This document shows positions 44,501 to 52,732 of a DNA stretch of 64,000 bases, piece by piece. The notes under the pieces were generated by a model that made no database searches, had not been told where the DNA came from, and saw nothing but the letters and a program-made list of their open reading frames with translations. The DNA is from Ardenticatenaceae bacterium (lineage in GTDB: Bacteria > Chloroflexota > Anaerolineae > Promineifilales > Promineifilaceae), in the NCBI GenBank assembly GCA_020634565.1, contig JACKBN010000008.1, positions 62,001-126,000 of the forward strand, given 5' to 3'. Position 1 is the first letter of the stretch. The number at the start of each line of letters is the position of its first letter. Both the position numbers and the translations under genes were made by a program.

Positions 44501-45285
44501 TTGCCAAAATTGGTAGCAATCAACCTAGTGCCCAAAAGGCTATTTTTAGTCATCGTTATTTGGGTCAAATTGGCTCTATTTAGAACGGCTCCACTCAAAT
44601 TTGCTTCGCTCAAATTGGCCTGTGCTAAGTTTGCGTCAATAAATTGTGCATATGTCAGGGTTGCGCCCTCAAAATCAGCTCCACGTAAGCAGACTCTAGT
44701 GAAGTTCGTGCCAGAAAGCATAAACTGAGAAAAATTTGGCAACTTGCTTGGTTCGTTTTCTTGCCGAGGCAGACACTCGTCATTGTTGGTCATCTTCCCA
44801 TTCCCAAGGTCGGCTTCTGTCAAGTTGGCTCGACTCAAAATTGCGTGGGTCAGGGTTACTCCAGTTAAATTGGCACTAGTCAGGTTGGCACATTCAAAAT
44901 TTGCGCCAGACAAATCTTTGCCGCTGAAATCTACGCCGCTGAGATTTTGGTTGGCAAAATGCTTATCGCCAGTTAGCTGCGCCTCTATGTTTTCTGACGT
45001 CATTGGGGTTTCTTCAGTTTGGCAGGGTTGTGGGGCGGGGGTTGGTGTAGGTGGCACGGCCGTTTCCGACTCCACATTTTCTTCTGCTGCGATCGTTTCT
45101 GCCTCACTTTCCACCTCTGAATCATCCGTGACAACGGCCGTAGGGTCTGGCTCCGTTTGCCCCACAGGCGCAGCCGCCGACGAGGCACTGGCATCCGCCC
45201 CAGCCAACGAGCAAGCCACCAAACCAACCGCTAAAAAGCCCAAAATGAGCGAGAGAATGAGGTGAGATACGGCCGTACGCTTCAT
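41548..45285 (-). CDS. Giant pentapeptide-repeat lipoprotein
   Basis: 1245 residues from ATG 45285 (GGAGAG upstream). Signal peptide with lipobox LVAC. A Ser/Thr/Pro/Glu linker leads to A(N/D)LXX pentapeptide repeats (ANLTSANLTGVTLTHAILSR). The central ~480 residues consist of a 76-residue supra-repeat, each unit with NVNLG(N/D)GFMNEDKSCP and ICLRGANFEGA. A helical, probably coiled-coil, break lies around 42.4-42.9 kb (VDTLEHYEELLVIAKSERD). Regular pentapeptides then resume to the C-terminus (GVNLSGANLSGVCLLNAQL). Pentapeptide proteins form right-handed quadrilateral beta-helices. This is an extracellular anchored fibre or spacer by inference, not a gyrase-protecting Qnr-type protein. Confidence 0.85.
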   Translation of the reverse strand: MKRTAVSHLILSLILGFLAVGLVACSLAGADASASSAAAPVGQTEPDPTAVVTDDSEVESEAETIAAEENVESETAVPPTPTPAPQPCQTEETPMTSENIEAQLTGDKHFANQNLSGVDFSGKDLSGANFECANLTSANLTGVTLTHAILSRANLTEADLGNGKMTNNDECLPRQENEPSKLPNFSQFMLSGTNFTRVCLRGADFEGATLTYAQFIDANLAQANLSEANLSGAVLNRANLTQITMTKNSLLGTRLIATNFGNGFMAENKICLESEEDLLDFSAKNLSNTIFERICLRGANFEGATLTEAQFIESEMTSLETISGVFSGAILENVNLGNGFMNEDKSCPTATSQLPSFKDANLSGAIFKLVCLRGANFEGATLTEAQFIESEMTSLATISSVFSGATLENVNLGDGFMNVDNICPEEHGELPSFKDAILSNVTFKRTCLRGADFSGATLSMTQFITSDLTSLATMPVMFANAKLVNVNLGDGYMQEDKTCLGEPGELPNFTAGNFSNTIFMQICLRGANFEDARLFGTDFITSDLTSLATISGVFSGVTLKNVNLGKGFMNEDKSCPTTTTQLPSFKDTDLSDVIFKRICLRGANFEGANLAGAHFIESEMTSLEVISGVFSGATLENVNLGNGFMDEDKSCSEENSELPSFEDVDLSRVIFNRICLHGQDFSGAILNQTTITNSDLSSSNFGDGQLTTDGKCPERPTAAQEADATNNLPNFTGANLSGTNFSQTCLRGAKFIGAELLNAHFIDADLTGSDFYNAYLYGAQFNNANLTDAKFFMSERPIFKENEDCSKSVGRESECLAYLIADAAFKLEAAGNAVDTLEHYEELLVIAKSERDNATEDSEEEAGEYVEDIEKALMEARGDAVTKTNEAITAAKLAISITNEIIENLTISPSDAVFSDPKPGEIDTKLDQIEAVLKELLGGIQTNLSETCAQNTKLTTLDNCLPGLPHADFTRAIITGTVFTNANMRGVTLTKVIGLSAANLSQTNLSGAALGSNLAGVNLAGANLGAGPGLNGKCVWDGRNNVMDLSGVNLSGANLSGVCLLNAQLIGADLSNANLAGADLTNANLYDADLKNAVFYIDNETATLKNAVLAYAKLNNADLYQVVLTGADLTHADFTDANLARATISLSTTLTNAIFKEVSFVCANLNGAQLVFVDISWADLRGADLTGADLSRSNLSGSNFSGAEYSASTRWPDFFNPLLSGAIDNAQFRDSMCSKPLPQTEDSDN
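43351..44490. repeat. 228-bp tandem repeats inside the pentapeptide gene
   Basis: The motif CATAAATCC...GGTTCACATTCTCC recurs with starts at 43351, 43579, 43807, 44035, 44263 and 44491, exactly 228 bp apart each time (76 codons). Units differ by point changes but keep the reading frame; some neighbours share runs of tens of bases. Each unit encodes two conserved Cys. The sixth unit diverges. The block has no ACGGCCGT site. Confidence 0.92.
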
Positions 45286-45355
45286 AAAATTACTCTCCAA
45301 ATTAGCTTCTTCTGCAACTATCTGCTTGCTGTTCACCGATTACTGAAAACTGTCA

Positions 45356-46474
45356 TCAATAATCAATCCACACCATATCAATTTCGGTATAGGTGTCGTA
45401 TTGGTTATCAAACCGGCGGTGGTTTTCCAGGCTAATGGTTGTGTTCCCGGAGTAGCCACTCAACGGAATGCGCGAATCCACCACCACCTGCCGATTGATG
45501 ACTGGGCTACAGCGGATGGGCTGATAAATGTTACTCACTCGATCCACCACATTGCCATCTATCGCAACTTCAAACGCATCAAAGGTGCTGCTATTGCTGG
45601 GGTTTTGGTCTTGGGTAAAAACTGTGCCTTGAACTCTTAAATAGAATTCACCACCGGATGGTAAGTCGAAGTCAATCAAACCAGCAGAATAACCAATAGG
45701 AGCTAATTTACAATTATTTTCTTGAAAACCAATTGCTCCATGTTTGTTTTGAAGGTGCAGCAATAATTTCCCGTCTTGAATTTTCGTATCCGATCCGTCA
45801 TTACTTTGGTAGGTTTCCCAACTATTTGTATCGTTTATGAAATTACCATCTGGTAGATAAAAGAATATGAATTCAATCGGAACCGTTGAGGTGCCGTACT
45901 GGCTAATAAATCTGATAAATATTCTCTCAAAACCTGCAGTTTTACCCCGAAATGTTACAAATATATTCTCTGTAATCGAGTGTCTAGAAATATTCGTTTC
46001 TATTTCTTTGGGGTACCACCATTCAACCGTTTGAGCTGTGTTGTTGAATGCTAAATCGTCAAAATTTAATTGGACAGTTATCTCGCCATTGCCTGAGCTT
46101 GGTTGAAAAACAGTTAAACCTTTTACAATTTCATTACCATCAGTATCAACCTCTTGAACTAATTGAATACGACCGTTAAGCAATAAAAATGGCTTACCAA
46201 AAACAATCGGCAAAAAGGCACAATTCGGTTTGTCTGGCACAGGGCAATCACCCGCCTGGGGTGCTTCAATTTTCACTGGTGGGGAAGTTGGCTGGGTGGG
46301 CGTGATGGGCACCGTGGCGATGATAGGCGATTGGTTGGCGATAATGGTGTGAGTTGTGGCTTCGGGCGTTTGCTGGGCAGCAACGGCCGTTCCCACCAAA
46401 AGTTGCACCAATAGCAGCATCACCCCCACAAAAATGACAAGTATCATTAAAGTACGGTTGGTCACTTTTTTCAT
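45356..46474 (-). CDS. Secreted protein of unknown function, first gene of surface operon
   Basis: 372 residues. Signal peptide or anchor (TLMILVIFVGVMLLLVQLLVGTAVAA), a Pro/Thr linker, then PDKPNCAFLPIVFGKPF and a ~280-residue beta-rich domain ending TYTEIDMVWIDY. The C-terminal half (GEFYLRVQGTVF, GYSGNTTISLENHR) looks like a jelly-roll of carbohydrate-binding or concanavalin type, but I cannot assign a family. The FLPIVFG element recalls the YLPLV ending of other secreted proteins here, though it is internal. It is AT-richer than its neighbours, and about 540 bp separate its start from the divergent SARP gene. Confidence 0.6.
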   Translation of the reverse strand: MKKVTNRTLMILVIFVGVMLLLVQLLVGTAVAAQQTPEATTHTIIANQSPIIATVPITPTQPTSPPVKIEAPQAGDCPVPDKPNCAFLPIVFGKPFLLLNGRIQLVQEVDTDGNEIVKGLTVFQPSSGNGEITVQLNFDDLAFNNTAQTVEWWYPKEIETNISRHSITENIFVTFRGKTAGFERIFIRFISQYGTSTVPIEFIFFYLPDGNFINDTNSWETYQSNDGSDTKIQDGKLLLHLQNKHGAIGFQENNCKLAPIGYSAGLIDFDLPSGGEFYLRVQGTVFTQDQNPSNSSTFDAFEVAIDGNVVDRVSNIYQPIRCSPVINRQVVVDSRIPLSGYSGNTTISLENHRRFDNQYDTYTEIDMVWIDY

Positions 46475-46652
46475 CCTTTTTCACTTCCCTTTTTTAAACA
46501 GTAGGTAAAACAGACGGCATCAAACGACAAAACCAAGGACACGGCAGAGGGTACGGTCAGATCGTTGATTTATAGTTAATTTGGAGAATAGCTATTGAAT
46601 CGCAAAGACACTGAATGCGATTTGAATTAGAAGGAGCCAGCTATCAAAAATC

Positions 46653-46766
46653 ATGCCGACAGGCAATCAAAACAAACAACCTCAATATGTGTTTAGCTTA
46701 CTGAAAAATGAGCCCACAGCAGAAGCCTCCTCCCAATGTAGAGACTTAAACCTGATACCAAAATAA
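46653..46766 (+). CDS. Possible 37-residue ORF upstream of SARP gene
   Basis: ATG 46653 opens a frame starting MPTGNQNKQPQYVFSLLK and ending LNLIPK before TAA. AAGGAG lies 16 bases upstream, farther than ideal. No family recognised; it may be chance. It lies in the 539-bp intergenic region 46475-47013, which otherwise holds the promoter elements listed next. Confidence 0.25.
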   Translation: MPTGNQNKQPQYVFSLLKNEPTAEASSQCRDLNLIPK

Positions 46767-46802
46767 CAAAAACACCGTTTCACGAACAACCATAAGCCGT
46801 TC

Positions 46803-46849
46803 CTTATTTAAAAATAAGCGTTTCTTATTATGATGTTGGATGCTATAAT
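46803..46849 (+). promoter_or_regulatory. Extended -10 promoter and AT-rich inverted repeat before SARP gene
   Basis: TGCTATAAT (46841-46849) is an extended -10 element with a perfect TATAAT. Upstream, CTTATTT and AAATAAG (46803-46818) form an inverted repeat where an activator or repressor could bind. The transcript would carry a ~155-base leader before the SARP start at 47014. Confidence 0.55.
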
Positions 46850-47013
46850 GGCTCAAAGTTCTGCTGGGGCAGAAAATCAGAAATCCTACTTCGTTTTTGT
46901 AACTCAATTACATTTGCCTTACTTTCAATAACTCTTTGTCGCGTCGGATGAGGCAATGTCATCACAAATAACTAAATCTGAAAACTTGAGCGCCACACAT
47001 GAGGAGTAGCACA

Positions 47014-48606
47014 ATGGCACAACATCTTCGCATTCAACTGCTAGGGAAATTTCAAGTCCATCTTGAGGATTCATCAATTACAGATATTGACACTTCCTAT
47101 CGTCTTCAATCATTGCTAGCCTTATTAGTGCTAAACAACGCTATTCCACAACCACGAGCTCACATTGCTAATTTGTTTTGGCCAGCATCCTCAACTAGTC
47201 AGGCCCGTACTAATTTACGCAAGCTTCTATATCAACTAAAGTGCTATTTGCCAAACGGAGAGAAATATCTCATTTTTGATAGAAACCATATCCAATGGAA
47301 TCCAAGCACGAATTTTTCTGTAGATGTTTTTGAACTTCGGCAACATCTAGACACCATAAAGCAAAATCCTTTCGAACTCGCGCTGTTAACAAAAGCCGCT
47401 ACCAAATATACGGGAAAGCTGTTACCCCAAATAGATGATGAATGGATTCAATCAATTCGTTTTACCCTACACGAACAGATGCTTTATATATTGGAACGTT
47501 TGGTCAGGCTCTTTAATTTTCGGAAGCAATACATTCAAGCAATCCTTTATGCAACAAAATTAGTTAAACTAGAACCCACGGATGAATCATACTACTGTCA
47601 GCTAATGCGCCTCCACAATCTGAATGGAGATAAGATCAAAGCTTTGGAAATCTATCAAAAATGTTTCTCTATGCTGCGGCGTGAACTTAATCTACAACCC
47701 AAACCTACTACGCAAGCACTCTATCAAAATATTTTGAGCTCAACGCATCCTTTCGCTCTAGATATACCTACATGGCCATTGCCAGAACAGCTTCCTCTTG
47801 TAAGTCGGCAAGTAGAACTCAAACATATGCAAAAGTTACTGGCACAAATGATAAACGGCCGTACGCATTGCCTTTTAATTACAGGGGAGACAGGTATTGG
47901 CAAAACACGGTTAGCGGAAGAACTTCTTGATCATGCCTCCCAGCAAGGCATCGTTGTTGCCCGAAGCCTGGCCTCAAATTTACACCACAACTTAGCGCTG
48001 AACGGTGCCTCTCAACTCTTCTCTACGCCAGAAATCATTAGGCGTTTAAGTAAAATTGAGCCTTTTTGGTTTAGGGAAATTATCCGATTGTTTCCAGAAC
48101 TGCTAGACGAATACCCGAAGGCAACTTACCAAACCAAGAATTCTACTACAGATAGCCGATCACAAAGGTTAATTTTCGAGAGCATGGCAAGAGGAATTTT
48201 GATTGATAATCAGCCAACCATACTATTTTTTGATGATTTGCAATGGGTTGATGAGGAAACGTTAAACTGGCTTTATTATCTACTTCTCTACCAGCGACAT
48301 ACCAGACTTCTTGTCATCGGCACATATTGCAATAACGAAGGTAATAACCAAACTTTTGAAAAGTTACGTCATAATTTGTACCGTCAAGATTTGCTAACTC
48401 AAATAAATTTATCTACGCTAGACCAAGCAGCAACAGCCATGCTAGCTAGCTTGTTTACCAAACGGCCGCTTCCAGTTGAACAACAAAAAACAATATATCA
48501 GCTTACAATGGGAAATCCACGCGCTATTGAAGATTTGCTTCGCCCCAAAGTAGATACGTTGGTTGACTCGCTAAAATCACTATCTTTTAGGCAAACTGTT
48601 GCATAG
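47014..48606 (+). CDS. SARP-type regulator with intact BTAD and ATPase domains
   Basis: 530 residues from ATG 47014, which has GAGGAG upstream; an ATG at 46999 overlaps that site. Winged helix (LRIQLLGKFQVHL, LLALLVLNNAIPQPRAHIAN), BTAD (~100-245: LEPTDESYYCQLMRLH, RRELNLQPKP) and an AAA_16 ATPase (~265-530: Walker A GETGIGKTRL, Walker B ILFFDDLQWVDEE). It ends soon after the ATPase, without the C-terminal TPR array of large SARP/LAL regulators. It has the same domain set as the split SARP/ATPase at 2954-4562. It is divergent from the surface operon and probably controls it. AT-rich compared with flanks. Confidence 0.8.
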   Translation: MAQHLRIQLLGKFQVHLEDSSITDIDTSYRLQSLLALLVLNNAIPQPRAHIANLFWPASSTSQARTNLRKLLYQLKCYLPNGEKYLIFDRNHIQWNPSTNFSVDVFELRQHLDTIKQNPFELALLTKAATKYTGKLLPQIDDEWIQSIRFTLHEQMLYILERLVRLFNFRKQYIQAILYATKLVKLEPTDESYYCQLMRLHNLNGDKIKALEIYQKCFSMLRRELNLQPKPTTQALYQNILSSTHPFALDIPTWPLPEQLPLVSRQVELKHMQKLLAQMINGRTHCLLITGETGIGKTRLAEELLDHASQQGIVVARSLASNLHHNLALNGASQLFSTPEIIRRLSKIEPFWFREIIRLFPELLDEYPKATYQTKNSTTDSRSQRLIFESMARGILIDNQPTILFFDDLQWVDEETLNWLYYLLLYQRHTRLLVIGTYCNNEGNNQTFEKLRHNLYRQDLLTQINLSTLDQAATAMLASLFTKRPLPVEQQKTIYQLTMGNPRAIEDLLRPKVDTLVDSLKSLSFRQTVA

Positions 48607-48671
48607 ATAACGGCCGTTTCCCTCCAAATATCCAGTTGCCAACGTTAGCGCATAGAGTACAATCCCACCAT

Positions 48672-49526
48672 ATGCGCTGGCCTCCCTACAAACACGTCTT
48701 CTTCGACTGCGACTCCACCCTTTCCACCGTAGAAGGGATCGATGTATTGGCCGAGACCGCCGGTAAAAAATGGCGCGTCGAAGTGCTTACCAATGCCGCT
48801 ATGGACGGCAAGCTGGATTTGGAAGACGTTTACGCCAAGCGCCTGCAAGCCGTCCGCCCCACCCACGATCAAATCCAGCAAATTCGCGCCGTTTACAAAC
48901 GCAACATCGTCGCCGACGCCCAGGCCGTCATCGCCGCCCTGCAATTTTTGGGTCACGAGGTATACATCATCAGCGGCGGGTTGGCCGAGCCGGTGGAGCA
49001 GTTTGGCCTCTTCCTCGGCGTGGCCAAGCAAAACATTCGCGCCGTCAATGTCGATTATGATCGGCTGGCCGGGAAGTGGTGGCAAGGCAACGGCAACAGC
49101 CATTCACCCAAACAGGCCCGCTACCTGGATTATGAAGAAGGCGCGCTCACCGTCAGCGATGGCAAGGCGCAGATTGTCAAAGAGTTGTTAGGCGGGAGAA
49201 ACGGCCGTTCCCTCCTCATTGGCGATGGCAGCAGCGATTTAATGGCCGGACATACCGTAGACCTCTTTGTTGGCTTTGGCGGCGTGGTGCAGCGGGAACG
49301 CGTCAAGGCAGAATCACCCGTCTTTTTACACACGCCCAGCCTGGCGCCGCTGCTGCTGCTGGCTGCTGGCCCCGCCGCAATTCGTCAAGTCAAAGATACC
49401 CCCCACGAAGCCGTCTTTAGCAAAGCATTTACTTTAGCAAATACAGGAGCATTTGATTTTAATCATGAGCGACTCAAAGAGAAATTCCAACAAGCATATC
49501 AAGCTGTACATTCCCGGGCCGACTGA
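48672..49526 (+). CDS. serB: HAD-family phosphoserine phosphatase-like protein
   Basis: 284 residues from ATG 48672. The nucleophile motif VFFDCDSTLS, motif II ISGGL and motif III LIGDGSSDLMAG are those of SerB-type HAD phosphatases. SerB removes phosphate from O-phosphoserine in the last step of serine synthesis. Its last 62 bp overlap the start of the class-V aminotransferase gene, which would supply phosphoserine, so the pair encodes two consecutive serine pathway steps. The C-terminal ~60 residues are longer than in typical SerB. Confidence 0.8.
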   Translation: MRWPPYKHVFFDCDSTLSTVEGIDVLAETAGKKWRVEVLTNAAMDGKLDLEDVYAKRLQAVRPTHDQIQQIRAVYKRNIVADAQAVIAALQFLGHEVYIISGGLAEPVEQFGLFLGVAKQNIRAVNVDYDRLAGKWWQGNGNSHSPKQARYLDYEEGALTVSDGKAQIVKELLGGRNGRSLLIGDGSSDLMAGHTVDLFVGFGGVVQRERVKAESPVFLHTPSLAPLLLLAAGPAAIRQVKDTPHEAVFSKAFTLANTGAFDFNHERLKEKFQQAYQAVHSRAD

Positions 49527-50577
49527 GGTCCGCCCCGAAATTTTAGATGCCCAAACCGAATGGATGGTTGGGCACCGCATGCCTGAATCCATTGACCTGA
49601 TCGGCCGTATCCAGCCCAAACTGCAAAAAGTGTTCGCCACCAACCGGCGCATCCTCATCGGAGCCAACTCCGGCACCGGCTTTTGGGAAGGCGCCATCCG
49701 CAACTGCGCCGACAAGAAGGTGCTCAACTGCGTCAATGGCGCGTTTAGCGACCGCTGGCGCGATGTCACCGAGCTGAACGGCAAGGACAACGAAGTTCTT
49801 GAAGTGGAGTGGGGCCAGCCCATCCTGCCCGAAATGGTCGTCGAACGGCTGTCCAAGGGCGGGTTTGATGCCGTTACCGTGGTGCACAACGAGACCAGCG
49901 CCGGGGTCGAAAGCCCCATCAAAGAGATTGCCGAAGCCATCCGCAGCCTGCCCGACGGCAACGACATCATGATCCTGGTAGACAGCGTCAGCGGCCTTTC
50001 CGGCGCACGCCTGGAGTTTGACGCCTGGGATTTGGACGTGGTGCTAACCTCCAGCCAAAAGGCGTTTGCCTTGCCCCCTGGCCTGGCCTTCTGCGCCGTG
50101 TCTGAACGGGCCATGGCCAAAGCCGCCACCGTCAAAAATCGCGGCTACTACTTCGACTTCATCACCCTGGACAAGTCGATGGCCAAAAACCAGACGCCAG
50201 CCACGCCCGCCATCTCCCTGCTCTATGCCCTGGACCGCCAGCTGGACGACATGATGGCCGAGACGATGGACGGCCGTTTCGCCCGCCACATCGCCATGCG
50301 TGACATGACCATCGCCTGGGCCACCAGCCACGGCTTTGAGATGTTCGCCCCCGAAGGCTACCGCTCCCCCACCGTCACCTGCGTCAAGAACAACAAGGGT
50401 ATCGACATCTCAGCCCTCAACAGCTTCTTGCGCGAACGTGGCATGATTCTTTCCAATGGGTACGGCAGCCGCCTGAAGAATGTGACCTTCCGCATTGCCC
50501 ACATGGGCGATTTGCAGCCCACCGACATGGAAGAGCTGTTCAGCGCCGTGGACGAATTTTTGGCACAAAATAGTTAA
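49465..50577 (+). CDS. serC: Class V aminotransferase (phosphoserine / alanine-glyoxylate type)
   Basis: 370 residues from ATG 49465 inside the end of the phosphatase gene. Motifs: YIPGPTEVRPEI at the N-terminus, GANSGTGFWEGAI, VHNETSAGVESPI, VDSVSGLSGA and the PLP lysine in SSQKAFALPPG. The GPTEV start and ETSAGV are shared by alanine-glyoxylate aminotransferases and the archaeal/Chloroflexota-type SerC. Pairing with a SerB-like gene favours phosphoserine aminotransferase. The 62-bp overlap implies translational coupling. Confidence 0.82.
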   Translation: MSDSKRNSNKHIKLYIPGPTEVRPEILDAQTEWMVGHRMPESIDLIGRIQPKLQKVFATNRRILIGANSGTGFWEGAIRNCADKKVLNCVNGAFSDRWRDVTELNGKDNEVLEVEWGQPILPEMVVERLSKGGFDAVTVVHNETSAGVESPIKEIAEAIRSLPDGNDIMILVDSVSGLSGARLEFDAWDLDVVLTSSQKAFALPPGLAFCAVSERAMAKAATVKNRGYYFDFITLDKSMAKNQTPATPAISLLYALDRQLDDMMAETMDGRFARHIAMRDMTIAWATSHGFEMFAPEGYRSPTVTCVKNNKGIDISALNSFLRERGMILSNGYGSRLKNVTFRIAHMGDLQPTDMEELFSAVDEFLAQNS

Positions 50578-50630
50578 CTGACCACAGCGGCACAGAGTTT
50601 TTAGAGAAAACTCGATAATCACACAATCAG

Positions 50631-50693
50631 GAGTGAGCAGACTCAGATGCGAACGGCAAAACCGGCGCATTGGGGAATGCTCACTCTTTTTTT
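50631..50693 (+). terminator. Intrinsic terminator after the serine genes
   Basis: GAGTGAGCA (50631-50639) pairs with TGCTCACTC (50678-50686), followed by seven T. An inner stem ATGCG/CGCAT extends the hairpin. Confidence 0.85.
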
Positions 50694-50704
50694 ATGTTCA
50701 CCTA

Positions 50705-50734
50705 TTGACAGGTATATGCGAACTGTGCTACGTT
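50705..50734 (+). promoter_or_regulatory. Promoter of HAD hydrolase gene
   Basis: A perfect TTGACA (50705-50710), 18-bp spacer, and TGC-TACGTT (-10 at 50729-50734, with an extended TG). It starts right after the serine-operon terminator, about 85 bp before the next gene. Confidence 0.6.
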
Positions 50735-50818
50735 TTCTCCTGTAGTTCATTGTCGGCACCGTGAAACCCAATTCACGCAGTACAGACAAAATTCTCAACA
50801 AACCAACAAGGAAATTCA

Positions 50819-51427
50819 ATGATTCAGGCAATCATTTTTGATGTGGGTGGCGTATTGCTGCGCACGGAAGATCGCGCTCCCCGGCAGCAGTGGGAGGCCA
50901 AACTTGGTCTCCCCCCCGGCGGTGCGGAAGCGCTGGTGTTCAACAGTGCAATGGGCCAAAAAGCGCAGCGCGGTGAAATTACGGAACCGGAGCTGTGGCA
51001 GTGGATTGGTTCACATTTGGATTTGTCGGTGTTGGAAACGGCCGCTTTTCGTCATGGCTTCTGGGCTGGAGATAAACTGGACACAGGGCTGGTTGCCTAC
51101 ATCCGCCAGCTCAAAAACCGCTACCAAACCGCCATCATCAGCAACTACGCCAGCAACCTCCGCCCCGAGCTGACCGATCTGTTCAAAATCGCCGACGCCT
51201 TCGACGAAATCATCATCTCCTGCGAAGAAAAAATCATGAAGCCAGACCCCGAGATTTTCTACCGAGCGCTGGCTCGCCTGGGCCGCCAACCGGCCGAAGC
51301 CGTATTCATCGACGATTTTCAGCACAACGTGGCCGCCGCAGAGGCCGTCGGGCTGGCGGCCATTCATTTTCAACCAGGCCTTGATTTGCCCGCAGCTTTG
51401 CAAAAGTTAGGCGTTTCGTCAGGTTAG
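50819..51427 (+). CDS. HAD-IA family hydrolase
   Basis: 202 residues with AAGGAA upstream. Motif I IIFDVGGVLL (nucleophile Asp), motif II Ser/Thr in IISNYAS, motif III Lys in EKIMKPDPEIF and motif IV FIDDFQHNVAAAEAVG are intact. The helical cap between ~15 and 85 makes it subfamily I. The family contains phosphatases and dehalogenases (YihX/epoxide hydrolase-N-like); the substrate cannot be assigned. It has its own promoter. Confidence 0.85.
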   Translation: MIQAIIFDVGGVLLRTEDRAPRQQWEAKLGLPPGGAEALVFNSAMGQKAQRGEITEPELWQWIGSHLDLSVLETAAFRHGFWAGDKLDTGLVAYIRQLKNRYQTAIISNYASNLRPELTDLFKIADAFDEIIISCEEKIMKPDPEIFYRALARLGRQPAEAVFIDDFQHNVAAAEAVGLAAIHFQPGLDLPAALQKLGVSSG

Positions 51428-51484
51428 TGGTTAACATAAACAACACTATCTTGAACACGATTTCCACTTTTAGGAGAAAAATTC

Positions 51485-52618
51485 ATGGCAAGCACGCAGC
51501 TTTATCAAAATGATCCCCGTTGGATAAACAAGATTATGGGCAACGGCCGTACCGAAACCATCGGCAATTTGGGCTGTCTGGTCACCAGCCTGACGATGAT
51601 TGGCAACTATTTTGGCGGCAACGAGACAGTAGCCTCATTCAACGACAAAATGAAGCAAAACGACGGCTTCCAGGGGGCCTGGGTGCGTGCCTTTCGCATC
51701 AACGCCGTTTTCCCAAACGTGAGTTACCAAAAACGGATTCAGTGTGACAATCAGGATGCCCCTCTGGATGAGCTGGATGCGGCGCTGGCTGGCGGTTCCT
51801 TAGCCACCGTGCGTGTGGATTACTCACCAGCGGCAGGCATCCAAAGCCATTGGGTGGTGGTGCACCAAAAAGACGGCAACGATTACCAAATCTGGGACCC
51901 GTACAACAACCCCAGCGAACCCGACACGTTAGTAGGTCGCTATGGCTTTGCCGGAACGGCCGCTCAAATCATTCAGGAAATGATCTTTTTTGGTACAGGA
52001 ACATTAAAAGAGCCCAGCGCTGCCGTCCCCACCCCAAAACCCACCACCAGCAACAAGCCCGCGCCCAGCAGCAGCACAACCAGCACCGCTGCCGCCAACA
52101 GTGATGACAGCGACAAACTGATCGTCTCCCCCACGGTTAACGGACTCACGCTGCGAGATCAGCCCAAAATTTCCGGCTCCAACGTGCTGAAATATTTGCC
52201 GCAAAGCAGCAAACTGGTGGTGCTGGACGATGCGGCCTCAGCCACAACAAAGATTGGCAAACGCAACAACTGGTTCCACGTGCGAGAAATTGAAGGTAAG
52301 GAAGGGTATGTGGCGGCGTGGTATGTAACGGCCGTTTCCGACCCCGCTCTCGGCAGCCACAAAACTAGCCAGGCTAACCAACCCTCCAGCCCCAGCAAAT
52401 TGGTGGTCAAAACCAGCGCCTCCAGCGTTTCGCTGCGCACCGAGCCACGCGTCGCCAGCAGCACGCTCATCACTTATCTACCCTTCGGTACGGAACTGCT
52501 CGTGATTGAAGGGGATGCTGCCGCCAGCAAAATTGGGCAAAAAGATCAGTGGCTTAACGTGCAAACCGTCACCGGACGCAAAGGGTATATTGCCGCCTGG
52601 CTGGTTACCAAAGCGTAG
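51485..52618 (+). CDS. C39-like peptidase with two C-terminal SH3 domains
   Basis: 377 residues, AGGAG upstream. Residues ~1-170 are a peptidase_C39-like papain fold: Cys in NLGCLVTSLTMIGNYF, His in IQSHWVVVHQ and a following Asp in IWDPYN. A Ser/Thr/Pro linker follows, then two bacterial SH3 domains (~215-285 and ~310-377: GLTLRDQPKISGSNVLKYLP and SVSLRTEPRVASSTLITYLP, each ending YVAAWYV/YIAAWLV). Such SH3 domains usually bind peptidoglycan. No signal peptide is visible, which is odd for a wall-binding protein; a non-classical route or a cytoplasmic role is possible. Confidence 0.8.
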   Translation: MASTQLYQNDPRWINKIMGNGRTETIGNLGCLVTSLTMIGNYFGGNETVASFNDKMKQNDGFQGAWVRAFRINAVFPNVSYQKRIQCDNQDAPLDELDAALAGGSLATVRVDYSPAAGIQSHWVVVHQKDGNDYQIWDPYNNPSEPDTLVGRYGFAGTAAQIIQEMIFFGTGTLKEPSAAVPTPKPTTSNKPAPSSSTTSTAAANSDDSDKLIVSPTVNGLTLRDQPKISGSNVLKYLPQSSKLVVLDDAASATTKIGKRNNWFHVREIEGKEGYVAAWYVTAVSDPALGSHKTSQANQPSSPSKLVVKTSASSVSLRTEPRVASSTLITYLPFGTELLVIEGDAAASKIGQKDQWLNVQTVTGRKGYIAAWLVTKA

Positions 52619-52668
52619 ATTAGAAGCACTATTTTTGTGAGATATGGTGTTTCTGCAAGGACATCGTG

Positions 52669-52706
52669 AAAGTGCAAAGGAAAGCGATTTTCCTTTGCAC
52701 TTTTTT
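52669..52706. terminator. Strong intrinsic terminator between convergent genes
   Basis: AAAGTGCAAAGGAAA (52669-52683) pairs perfectly with 52689-52703, five-base loop, followed by a T-run. It serves the C39-like gene and possibly the convergent MTHFR gene. Confidence 0.9.
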
Positions 52707-52732
52707 ATCAATTTTTCTGCCACACAACCAGG

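Noticed and set aside
41548..45285. Qnr/MfpA-type quinolone resistance protein
   Set aside because: Pentapeptide repeats are shared, but this protein is exported, lipid-anchored, about six times longer and sits in a surface operon.
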